Shown here: positions 7,250-13,230 of the stretch, one piece after another
Layout: every line of letters starts with the position of its first letter
How positions within the stretch are numbered: the first letter of the stretch is position 1
DNA from: Pseudomonadota bacterium
GTDB taxonomy: Bacteria; Pseudomonadota; Gammaproteobacteria; Burkholderiales; Ferrovaceae
DNA: 25,997 nt
Assembly (NCBI GenBank): GCA_021804705.1
Contig: JAJZHC010000004.1
Coordinates: 1-25,997, forward strand
Reading direction: 5' to 3'
Made by a program: the position numbers and the translations under genes
The notes under the pieces: generated by a model
Told to the model about the DNA's origin: nothing
The model's database searches: none
The model's input: the letters and a program-made list of their open reading frames with translations, nothing else

Positions 7250-8172
7250 TGGACATTTTCCTGCAGCAGCTCGTCAACGGCCTCACCCTGGGAAGCATCT
7301 ACGCGCTGGTCGCCCTGGGATACACCATGGTGTACGGCATCATGGAACTCATCAATTTTGCCCATGGTGAAGTGGTGATGGTGGGCGCGCTGGTGGCGCT
7401 CACGGTCATCCAGGCACTGAGCAGCCAGGGCTGCCCGGTACCGCTGGCCGTGCTGGCTGGCGTGCTGGCAGCCATGGCGATCTGCATGGTGCTAGGGCTC
7501 ATGATCGAGCGGGTGGCTTACCGTCCATTGCGTCGCGCGCCCAAGCTGGCCCCGCTGATCACAGCCATCGGCCTGTCCATCGTGTTGCAACAGCTTGCAG
7601 CCCTGATCTGGGGACGCGGCTACCTTTCCTTCCCCGCCGTACTGCCACCGGTCAGCATGGCCTGGGGTGGCGTCATCATCACCGCCATCCAGGGCGTCAT
7701 CGTGGTGCTGGCGGGCCTCATCATGGCCGGTCTGCTGGTTTTGGTGCAGAAGACCGCGCTGGGACGCGCCATGCGGGCCACGGCGCAGAATCCAGCCGTG
7801 GCGCAGCTGATGGGAGTGAATACCGACCGCGTCATCGCACTCACTTTTGTGTTGGGTTCGGCGCTGGCTGCAGTGGCGGGGGTGATGGTGGTGGCCTATT
7901 ACAACGTGGGCCACTACACCATGGGCTTCATGCTGGGGCTCAAGGCCTTCACGGCAGCCGTGCTGGGCGGTATCGGCAACCTGCCCGGGGCCATGTTGGG
8001 TGGCCTGTTGCTGGGCGTGGTGGAAGCGCTGGGAGCAGGCTACATCGGGGATCTGACAGGTGGTTTCTTCGGCAGCAACTACAAGGATGTATTCGCCTTC
8101 ATGGTGCTGATCGGGGTTCTGGTGTTTCACCCCAACGGGCTTCTGGGCAGTCGTGCCCAGGAGAAGGTGTGA
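7249..8172 (+). CDS. livH: Branched-chain amino acid ABC transporter permease LivH
   Basis: This is one of the two inner-membrane permeases of a HAAT-type importer, 307 aa, built mostly of hydrophobic helices. LivH hallmarks are the N-terminal QQLVNGLTLGSIYALVALGYTMVYGIMELINFAHGEV and the ATP-ase-contact loop TALGRAMRATAQNPAVAQLMGVNTDRVIALTF. GLKAFTAAVLGGIGNLPGAMLGGLLLGVVE and a terminal HPNGLLG follow. It is joined by base-sharing overlaps to hemF upstream (TAATG) and livM downstream (TGATG). Substrate cannot be fixed from the permease: the family also moves urea, amides and aromatic amino acids. The livHMGF order with a separate urt cluster nearby argues for amino acids. Confidence 0.93.
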   Translation: MDIFLQQLVNGLTLGSIYALVALGYTMVYGIMELINFAHGEVVMVGALVALTVIQALSSQGCPVPLAVLAGVLAAMAICMVLGLMIERVAYRPLRRAPKLAPLITAIGLSIVLQQLAALIWGRGYLSFPAVLPPVSMAWGGVIITAIQGVIVVLAGLIMAGLLVLVQKTALGRAMRATAQNPAVAQLMGVNTDRVIALTFVLGSALAAVAGVMVVAYYNVGHYTMGFMLGLKAFTAAVLGGIGNLPGAMLGGLLLGVVEALGAGYIGDLTGGFFGSNYKDVFAFMVLIGVLVFHPNGLLGSRAQEKV

Positions 8173-9212
8173 TGGGCCGAGTGCGTGTGCTGGGGCTTGC
8201 TGCCGCGGCTGCCTTGTTGCTGGCGTTGCCCTTCATCACCGACGCGGCCCTGGGACATGGCTGGGTGCGGATTCTCGATTTTGCGCTGCTCTACGTGCTG
8301 CTGGCCCTGGGGCTCAACATCGTGGTGGGCTATGCCGGCTTGCTGGATCTGGGCTATGTGGCTTTTTTTGCGGTGGGGGCGTATTGCTATGGCCTGCTGG
8401 CTTCCCCGCACTTCGATATGCATTGGCCCCTGTGGGTGTTGCTGCCCATGGGCGCCATGCTTGCGGCAAGCTTCGGCGTGTTGCTGGGTACCCCCACGCT
8501 GGGGCTGCGCGGGGACTACCTCGCCATCGTCACCCTGGGGTTTGGCGAGATCATCCGCATCTTTCTCAACAACCTCAACACGCCCGTCAACATCACCAAT
8601 GGACCCCAGGGGGTGAATCTGATCGACCCCTTGCGCATCGGCCCATGGTCGCTGGGGCAGGTGCATCACCTGGCGGGTTTCGACATCCCCATCGTCGTGA
8701 ACATCTATTTCCTGTTTCTGCTGGGCGTGCTGTTTGCCATGTTGTTGTCGTATCGCCTGGAGCATTCACGCATTGGCCGGGCCTGGGCCGCGATTCGTGA
8801 AGATGAGATTGCTGCGGCCAGCATGGGATTGCACACCCGCAATCTCAAGCTGCTGGCCTTTGCCATGGGGGCGAGCTTTGGAGGATTGTCCGGCGGGCTC
8901 TTTGCCGGCTTTCAGGGGTTTGTCAGTCCGGAAAGTTTTACCCTGCAGGAATCCGTGATGATCCTGTGCATGGTGGTGCTGGGGGGGATGGGCAATATCG
9001 CGGGTGTGGTGCTGGGTGCAGTCCTGCTGTCCGTGTTGCCCGAAGCCTTGCGCGCTGCAGGAAGCCTGCAACAGGACCTGTTGGGCCGGGTGTGGGTGGA
9101 TCCTTCCAACCTGCGCATGCTGCTGTTTGGTCTGGCGCTGGTACTGATGATGCTGCTGCGTCCAGAAGGACTGCTGCCGGCGCGGGCGCGACAGCGTGAG
9201 CTTCATGGGTAG
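8172..9212 (+). CDS. livM: Branched-chain amino acid ABC transporter permease LivM
   Basis: Second permease of the same importer, 346 aa from ATG 8172. A GTG one codon earlier is possible, but AGGAG at 8159-8163 is 8 nt from the ATG and favours it. LivM features are LALGLNIVVGYAGLLDLGYVAFFAVGAYCYGLL, GDYLAIVTLGFGEIIRIFLNN, and the coupling loop RIGRAWAAIREDEIAAASMGLHTRNLKLLAFAMGA. The segment ESVMILCMVVLGGMGNIAGVVLGA and the closing LRPEGLLPARARQ complete the fold. It overlaps the livH stop by one base. Its 3' end overlaps the apparent start of livG, and a 43-bp palindrome begins 9 bp after its stop. Confidence 0.93.
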   Translation: MGRVRVLGLAAAAALLLALPFITDAALGHGWVRILDFALLYVLLALGLNIVVGYAGLLDLGYVAFFAVGAYCYGLLASPHFDMHWPLWVLLPMGAMLAASFGVLLGTPTLGLRGDYLAIVTLGFGEIIRIFLNNLNTPVNITNGPQGVNLIDPLRIGPWSLGQVHHLAGFDIPIVVNIYFLFLLGVLFAMLLSYRLEHSRIGRAWAAIREDEIAAASMGLHTRNLKLLAFAMGASFGGLSGGLFAGFQGFVSPESFTLQESVMILCMVVLGGMGNIAGVVLGAVLLSVLPEALRAAGSLQQDLLGRVWVDPSNLRMLLFGLALVLMMLLRPEGLLPARARQRELHG

Positions 9213-10035
9213 GGGGAAGGCTGAAAGGGAAGATTGGGGTCTGACCCCAAGCTCCCCTTTCAGCCCCACTCCATTGCTGGAGGCCGCCGGCATCGGCAAG
9301 CGCTTTGGCGGGCTGCGTGCCCTGAATGGCGTATCGTTGCGCCTCGCCCCCGGTTCCATCACCGGGTTGATCGGCCCCAACGGAGCTGGCAAGACCACCT
9401 TTTTTAACGTGTTGACCGGCATCTACAGTCCAGATGAAGGCACGTTGCAATTCGATGGGCGGGCGCTGCCGACAGGTCGGCCCCACGTCGTGGCGGCATG
9501 CGGCATTGCGCGTACCTTCCAGAACATCCGCCTGTTTGCCAACATGAGCGTTTTGGAAAACGTCATGGTGGGACGGCACGTGCGCACGCACGCGGGCGTG
9601 TTGGGTGCCTTGTTGAAAACGGCCGCGACGCGTCGCGAAGAGGCGGCCATCGCCACCCGGGCTCGAGCATTGCTGGATTATGTAGGCATCGGCGCACAGG
9701 CCGGGCGTATTGCCAGCACCTTGGCTTATGGCGATCAGCGGCGCCTCGAAATTGCCCGTGCCCTGGCCACGGACCCGCGCCTGCTGGCGCTGGACGAACC
9801 CGCGGCCGGCATGAACGCCAGCGAGCGCGCACGCCTGGGCGAGCTCATTCGGCAGATTCGGGCGGATGGTACGGCAGTGTTGTTGATCGAGCATGACGTC
9901 AAATGGGTCATGCAGCTGTGCGATCGGGTTTCGGTACTGGATTATGGCGAATGCATTGCCGAAGGCACGCCGCAGGAAGTGCAGAGCGATCCCAAGGTGA
10001 TCGAGGCTTACCTCGGCATGGGGGCAACCCGATGA
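9205..10035 (+). CDS. livG: Branched-chain amino acid ABC transporter ATPase LivG (start uncertain)
   Basis: Cytosolic ATPase of the importer. Walker A is GPNGAGKT (57-64 from the chosen start). The family signature is the LivG variant LAYGDQRRLEIARAL, Walker B is LLALDEPAAGMN, and the H-loop is LLIEHDVKWVM. The start is doubtful. GTG 9196, ATG 9205 and TTG 9274 are all in frame. LivG homology begins only near LLEAAGIGKRFGG, just after 9271. With ATG 9205 the protein is 276 aa and residues 6-20 are encoded by a 43-bp palindrome (9221-9263) of the dispersed GGGGTC family. So the N-terminus is either a repeat-derived extension, or the palindrome is a leader hairpin and translation begins at the TTG. 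The stop overlaps livF as ATGA. Confidence 0.9.
   Translation: MGRGKAEREDWGLTPSSPFSPTPLLEAAGIGKRFGGLRALNGVSLRLAPGSITGLIGPNGAGKTTFFNVLTGIYSPDEGTLQFDGRALPTGRPHVVAACGIARTFQNIRLFANMSVLENVMVGRHVRTHAGVLGALLKTAATRREEAAIATRARALLDYVGIGAQAGRIASTLAYGDQRRLEIARALATDPRLLALDEPAAGMNASERARLGELIRQIRADGTAVLLIEHDVKWVMQLCDRVSVLDYGECIAEGTPQEVQSDPKVIEAYLGMGATR
9221..9263. repeat. Dispersed palindrome copy 2: 43-bp near-perfect inverted repeat at the livM/livG junction
   Basis: Arms 9221-9241 and 9243-9263 are complementary at 19 of 21 positions around a single central T. The outer part is CTGAAAGGG / CCCCTTTCAG and the core is GGGGTCTGACCCC (9236-9248), a perfect palindrome apart from the centre. It is the longest and most symmetrical copy of the family. 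In RNA it would form a very stable hairpin between livM and the conserved part of livG, so it could damp expression of livG and livF or protect the upstream message. Confidence 0.88.
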
Positions 10036-10742
10036 CGGCGTTGCTGCAGGTTCAGGGGCTTGGTGTGCATTATGGCGGCATCGAGGCGGTGGCCAGTCTT
10101 GACCTGGAAGTACGACAGGGCGAACGGGTCACGCTCATCGGCGCCAACGGTGCGGGAAAAAGCAGCACGCTCAAGGCGCTTGCCGGATTGGTAGCGGCCA
10201 GTGCCGGTTCGATTCGGTATGACGGCACTGATATGCGCGCGTTGCCGGCCTGGCAGCGGGTGGGGCGGGGCCTGTGCCTCGTGCCGGAAGGGCGTGGCGT
10301 CTTCAGCCGTCTGACCATCGAGGAAAACCTCTTGATGGGCGCTTACCACCGCGGCAGCGTACCGCATCTTTCCAGAGAACTGGATCACATTTATGGCCTG
10401 CTGCCGCGCTTGCACGAGCGCCGCCACCAGGCTGCGGGAACGCTTTCGGGGGGTGAACAGCAGATGCTGGCCATTGGTCGCGCGCTGATGGCCAGGCCTC
10501 GCCTGCTGATGCTGGACGAACCTAGCATGGGTCTGGCGCCATTGATGGTGGAAAAGGTGTTTGAGGTGATCCGCAACATTGTGGCAGAGGGCGTGACGTT
10601 GTTGCTGGTGGAACAGAATGCGCGGCTTGCGCTGGAAATGTGCGATCGCGCTTATGTCATGGAGTCCGGGCGCATCGTGTTGAGCGATAGCGCGGCACGA
10701 TGTCTTGATAATCCCTTGGTGCGCGCGGCGTATCTGGGATAG
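10032..10742 (+). CDS. livF: Branched-chain amino acid ABC transporter ATPase LivF
   Basis: Second ATPase of the importer, 236 aa, starting at ATG 10032 inside the ATGA overlap with livG. The open frame reaches back to 9903, but that part is out-of-frame livG sequence. Motifs are Walker A GANGAGKS (37-44), the Q-loop region with LVPEGRGVFSRLTIEENLLMGAY (a LivF hallmark), signature LSGGEQQMLAIGRALM, Walker B LLMLDEPSMGLAP, and H-loop LLVEQNARLALEM. It closes with LDNPLVRAAYLG. The TAG stop shares its last G with copy 3 of the dispersed palindrome, and the next gene is convergent, ending only 18 bp away. It completes a full set of livHMGF lacking its own adjacent same-strand binding protein. 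Confidence 0.95.
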   Translation: MTALLQVQGLGVHYGGIEAVASLDLEVRQGERVTLIGANGAGKSSTLKALAGLVAASAGSIRYDGTDMRALPAWQRVGRGLCLVPEGRGVFSRLTIEENLLMGAYHRGSVPHLSRELDHIYGLLPRLHERRHQAAGTLSGGEQQMLAIGRALMARPRLLMLDEPSMGLAPLMVEKVFEVIRNIVAEGVTLLLVEQNARLALEMCDRAYVMESGRIVLSDSAARCLDNPLVRAAYLG

Positions 10743-10754
10743 GGGTCTGTCCCC
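10742..10754. repeat. Dispersed palindrome copy 3 (GGGGTCTGTCCCC) between convergent livF and binding-protein genes
   Basis: This is the 13-bp core only, with no extension of the arms. Its first G is the last base of the livF stop codon. It fills most of the 18-bp space between the two convergent genes. There is no T-tract on either strand, so it is not a standard intrinsic terminator by itself. Confidence 0.7.
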
Positions 10755-10760
10755 ATTGGC

Positions 10761-11912
10761 TTAAATCGGCGTCTTGACGCCTTTCTTCCACTGATAGAGC
10801 GTGACTTCACCACCCTTGAGGTCGCCATTGGCGTCAAATTGGATGTTGGCGGTGACTCCCGGATAATTGAGGTTACCCATCGCGGCCACGTATTTGGCAG
10901 GATCCGTCGAGTTGGCGGACTTCATGGCGGCAATGATGACGCCCACGGCGTCGTAGCTGTAAGGCGCGTAGTCCTGGATTTCGCCGTACTGGGCGTTGAA
11001 GCGCTGCTTGAAGTCGGCGCCCTTGGGCATTTTTTCCAGGGGGACGCCCGGCAGGCTGCAGTACACTCCTTCCGCTGCATCTCCCGCCAGTTGGGCAAAC
11101 TCGTGTGAGCAGCCACCATCACCGGTCAGGAAAGCCGAGGTGATCTTGAGCGACTTGATCTGTTTGGCCATGGGGCCGCTCTGGGCGTCCATGCCGCCAT
11201 AAAAAATCAGGTCGGGCGCGCGGGATTTGATGCGGGTGAGGATGGAAGAAAAATCCGTGCTGTGGTCGTCAGTATGCTCGTGGGCCACCACCTTGCCGCC
11301 TGCCGCGGTGACCGCCTTTTCAAATTCGTCAGCCAGCCCTTGTCCGTAAGCCGTGGCATCGTCAATGACGGCCACGGTTTTGGCCTTGAGCGTGCCCGTG
11401 ACGAACTGTCCCAGCACATGGCCCTGCTGCTCATCATTGGCCATGACGCGAAATGCTGTCTTGAAGCCCTGATGCGTGTATTTGGGGTTGGTGGCCGAAG
11501 GGGAGACCTGCACGATGCCGGCGTCGGCATAGACCTTGGACGCGGGTATGGTGGTGCCGGAATTGAGGTGACCCACGACGCCGTTGACCCTGGCATCCGC
11601 CAGCTTCTGCGCAACGATGGTTCCGGTTTTGGGATCTGCCGCATCGTCTTCGCCCACCAGCTCGAAGTGGGCCTTCTTGCCGCCGATGATGATGTTCTGC
11701 GTATTGGCGTCGGCAATGGCCAGCCGCGCGCCATTTTCGTTATCGTGACCCAGATGGGATTGAGGACCGGTGAGGGGCGCAACCGAGCCGATCCGGACGG
11801 TCAGTACATCACTGCTGGAGGCAGGAGGCGGCGCCTTGCCGCATCCTGCCAGCAGCAGTGCCGCCACCAGCCATGGGGCATGCACCCCTTTCAGCGCATG
11901 AGAGCGGTGCAT
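10761..11912 (-). CDS. Branched-chain amino acid ABC transporter substrate-binding lipoprotein (LivK/LivJ type)
   Basis: Type I periplasmic binding protein (383 aa) that captures the ligand for a HAAT importer. The N-terminus MHRSHALKGVHAPWLVAALLLAGCGK has a lipobox LAGC with lipidation at C24, so it is probably membrane-anchored. The mature part starts VRIGSVAPLTGPQSHLGHDNENGARLAIADAN, the family entry motif. GVVGHLNSGTTIPASKVY, FRVMANDEQQGHVLG and PDLIFYGGMDAQSGPMAKQ follow. It is convergent to livHMGF, so it probably serves that transporter although it has its own promoter context. It starts 6 bp after the stop of a small cytochrome c gene and no clear Shine-Dalgarno precedes its ATG, suggesting coupling to that gene. 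Ligand cannot be assigned. Confidence 0.93.
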   Translation of the reverse strand: MHRSHALKGVHAPWLVAALLLAGCGKAPPPASSSDVLTVRIGSVAPLTGPQSHLGHDNENGARLAIADANTQNIIIGGKKAHFELVGEDDAADPKTGTIVAQKLADARVNGVVGHLNSGTTIPASKVYADAGIVQVSPSATNPKYTHQGFKTAFRVMANDEQQGHVLGQFVTGTLKAKTVAVIDDATAYGQGLADEFEKAVTAAGGKVVAHEHTDDHSTDFSSILTRIKSRAPDLIFYGGMDAQSGPMAKQIKSLKITSAFLTGDGGCSHEFAQLAGDAAEGVYCSLPGVPLEKMPKGADFKQRFNAQYGEIQDYAPYSYDAVGVIIAAMKSANSTDPAKYVAAMGNLNYPGVTANIQFDANGDLKGGEVTLYQWKKGVKTPI

Positions 11913-11918
11913 GATGGC

Positions 11919-12233
11919 TTATTGGGCCAGTACCCACTGGACCAGGGCATGCAGGTCCGCATCAGAAACCTTTGCATTGGCGGGCATCGGCATGGGGCCC
12001 CAGACGCCACCACCACCGTGCTTCACCTTGGCCACGAGCTTGGCTTCAGCATCAGCCTGACCTTTGTACTTGGCCGCAACATCCTTGTACGCGGGTCCGA
12101 CCACTTTCTTGTCTACGGCGTGGCAGGCGAGGCAGCCATTTTTCTTGGCAAGCGCCAGACCATCTTCAGCCATGACGGTGGTACCCACGGTCAGCAGGCT
12201 GGCAGCGACCAAGGCGATTTTCAGGGATTTCAT
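11919..12233 (-). CDS. Small class I cytochrome c (c551/c552 type), exported
   Basis: Periplasmic monohaem electron carrier. The ATG at 12233 is preceded by GGAG at a good distance. The frame continues upstream to 12287, but that adds a palindrome-encoded stretch before the signal peptide and is rejected. The 104-residue precursor has a Sec signal (MKSLKIALVAASLLTVGTTVMA, cut about residue 22), leaving about 82 residues. The haem motif is C34-L-A-C37-H38. The distal Met is probably M83 in GGGGVWGPMPMPANAKVSD, matching the c551 pattern with Met in the WGPxPMP motif. It ends QWVLAQ, typical. It lies 6 bp before the LIV binding protein on the same strand. Its partner redox enzyme is not visible. 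Confidence 0.94.
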   Translation of the reverse strand: MKSLKIALVAASLLTVGTTVMAEDGLALAKKNGCLACHAVDKKVVGPAYKDVAAKYKGQADAEAKLVAKVKHGGGGVWGPMPMPANAKVSDADLHALVQWVLAQ

Positions 12234-12258
12234 GTGCAATTTCTCCAAATGTAGGGAA

Positions 12259-12271
12259 TGACGAGTCGTCA
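12259..12271. promoter_or_regulatory. 13-bp perfect palindrome TGACGAGTCGTCA upstream of the cytochrome c gene
   Basis: Six-bp arms TGACGA and TCGTCA surround one central G. It abuts the next repeat copy (12272-12284) without a gap and lies 25 bp upstream of the cytochrome start codon, a position suited to an operator or a leader hairpin. No regulator family can be named from the sequence. Confidence 0.45.
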
Positions 12272-12284
12272 GGGGACAGACCCC
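12272..12284. repeat. Dispersed palindrome copy 4 (GGGGACAGACCCC, reverse orientation)
   Basis: This is the exact reverse complement of the GGGGTCTGTCCCC core. It pairs in inverted orientation with copy 5 at 12331-12343, the two cores being 46 bp apart. Both sit in the 134-bp gap between lgt and the cytochrome c gene. Confidence 0.75.
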
Positions 12285-12330
12285 CATCGTTTGTTACATC
12301 TGTTGCCGCTGTCTCCTGAATCCGCAGCGT

Positions 12331-12343
12331 GGGGTCTGTCCCC
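12331..12343. repeat. Dispersed palindrome copy 5 (GGGGTCTGTCCCC)
   Basis: Exact core, forward orientation, 25 bp beyond the lgt stop. The spacer towards copy 4 holds a small stem CGCTG / CAGCG. The head-to-head pair with a spacer resembles the paired REP arrangements (BIMEs) that accompany RAYT transposases in other proteobacteria; this resemblance is inference. Confidence 0.75.
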
Positions 12344-12367
12344 ATTCTGCGACCTGGGGCTATGCCC

Positions 12368-13168
12368 TCATGATTTTTCATTGCGCATGATAGCGGATTT
12401 TTTAGACCACCTCCACAAGTACAGCCCAAGCAGTATCATGGGGAGGCTCAGCCACTGACCCATGCTCATGCCAAAGGTCAGCAGGCCCAGGAAATCATCA
12501 GGTTCGCGGGTGAATTCCACCAGAAAGCGGAAGCTGCCATAGCCTATCAGGAAGAGCGCGGAAATCTGTCCGGTGGGGCGTGGCCTGCGGCTGAAACCCA
12601 GCAGGATGGCGCCCAGAACCAGCCCTTCCAGCAGCGCCTCGTACAATTGCGAGGGGTGGCGAGGCAGGGCGTCCACATGGGGAAAGACCATGCCCCAGGG
12701 GACACTGGTGACCCGCCCTGGCAGTTCCCCATTGATGAAGTTGCCGATGCGGCCAAAGCCCAGGCCAAAGGTGACGAGTGGCGCCACAAAATCGGTGACG
12801 TCCAGCCAGCGCCGGCCATGGCGACGGGCAAACAGCCAGCCACCCAGGATCACCCCCAGAAATCCGCCGTGAAAGGACATGCCGCCCTGCCATACGGCGA
12901 TGATGTCGAAGGGATGCGCCAGATAATAGTCCGGTTTGTAGAACAGCACATACCCCAGGCGCCCCCCCAGAATCACGCCCAGCACCACATAGGTGAGAAA
13001 GTTGTCCGCCTCTTCCACGGTCCATTTCAGCCAGGGTTGGGTGCGGATGCGCCAGCGTGCGGCCCAGGAGCCGGCGAGAAACCCCAGGAGATACATGAGG
13101 CCGTACCAGCGTACGGCAAGCGGGCCCAGGTGGATGGCCACGGGGTCGAAATCGGGATGAATCAGCAT
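12368..13168 (-). CDS. lgt: Phosphatidylglycerol-prolipoprotein diacylglyceryl transferase
   Basis: Lgt is the inner-membrane enzyme that attaches diacylglycerol to the lipobox cysteine of prolipoproteins. The 266-residue protein has seven-helix Lgt features: AVRWYGLMYLLGFLAGSW near the N-terminus, YVVLGVILGGRLGYVLFY, and the catalytic-region motif GGMSFHGGFLGVILGGW. The Lgt signature GFGRIGNFINGELPGRVT and HPSQLYEALLEG follow. It starts about 62 bp from divergent ilvD, a pairing seen in other Betaproteobacteria. A consensus -10 sits 30 bp upstream. It is the first gene of a minus-strand run whose third member is a lipoprotein, but a 134-bp gap with two palindromes separates it from the cytochrome gene. 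Confidence 0.97.
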   Translation of the reverse strand: MLIHPDFDPVAIHLGPLAVRWYGLMYLLGFLAGSWAARWRIRTQPWLKWTVEEADNFLTYVVLGVILGGRLGYVLFYKPDYYLAHPFDIIAVWQGGMSFHGGFLGVILGGWLFARRHGRRWLDVTDFVAPLVTFGLGFGRIGNFINGELPGRVTSVPWGMVFPHVDALPRHPSQLYEALLEGLVLGAILLGFSRRPRPTGQISALFLIGYGSFRFLVEFTREPDDFLGLLTFGMSMGQWLSLPMILLGLYLWRWSKKSAIMRNEKS

Positions 13169-13197
13169 GGAAGCGTTGCCTTGGGATAAAATAGGGG

Positions 13198-13203
13198 ATT
13201 ATA
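13198..13203 (-). promoter_or_regulatory. Probable -10 element of the lgt promoter
   Basis: TATAAT on the minus strand lies 30 bp upstream of the lgt ATG, within CGGTATAATCCC (13206-13195). That 12-mer is identical to the dusB promoter core and at nearly the same distance from its gene. No good -35 hexamer is present at 16-18 bp; the best, AATCTC, is poor. The whole divergent gap to ilvD is only 62 bp, so lgt and ilvD promoters must interleave. Confidence 0.5.
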
Positions 13204-13230
13204 CCGACCCCATGTTGCAGGAGATTTCCC

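Noticed and set aside
7249..10742. Assigning livHMGF as a second urea transporter
   Set aside because: The permeases and ATPases carry LivH/M/G/F-type sequence and lack the UrtB LLATWGLSL, the UrtC extra segment and the UrtD LSHGQKQW markers.
10742..10754. Terminator between livF and the binding-protein gene
   Set aside because: The hairpin core is present but there is no T-run on either strand, so I list it only as a repeat.
12234..12287. 18-codon N-terminal extension of the cytochrome c
   Set aside because: It would put non-signal sequence, partly palindrome-encoded, before a good signal peptide; GGAG supports the ATG at 12233.
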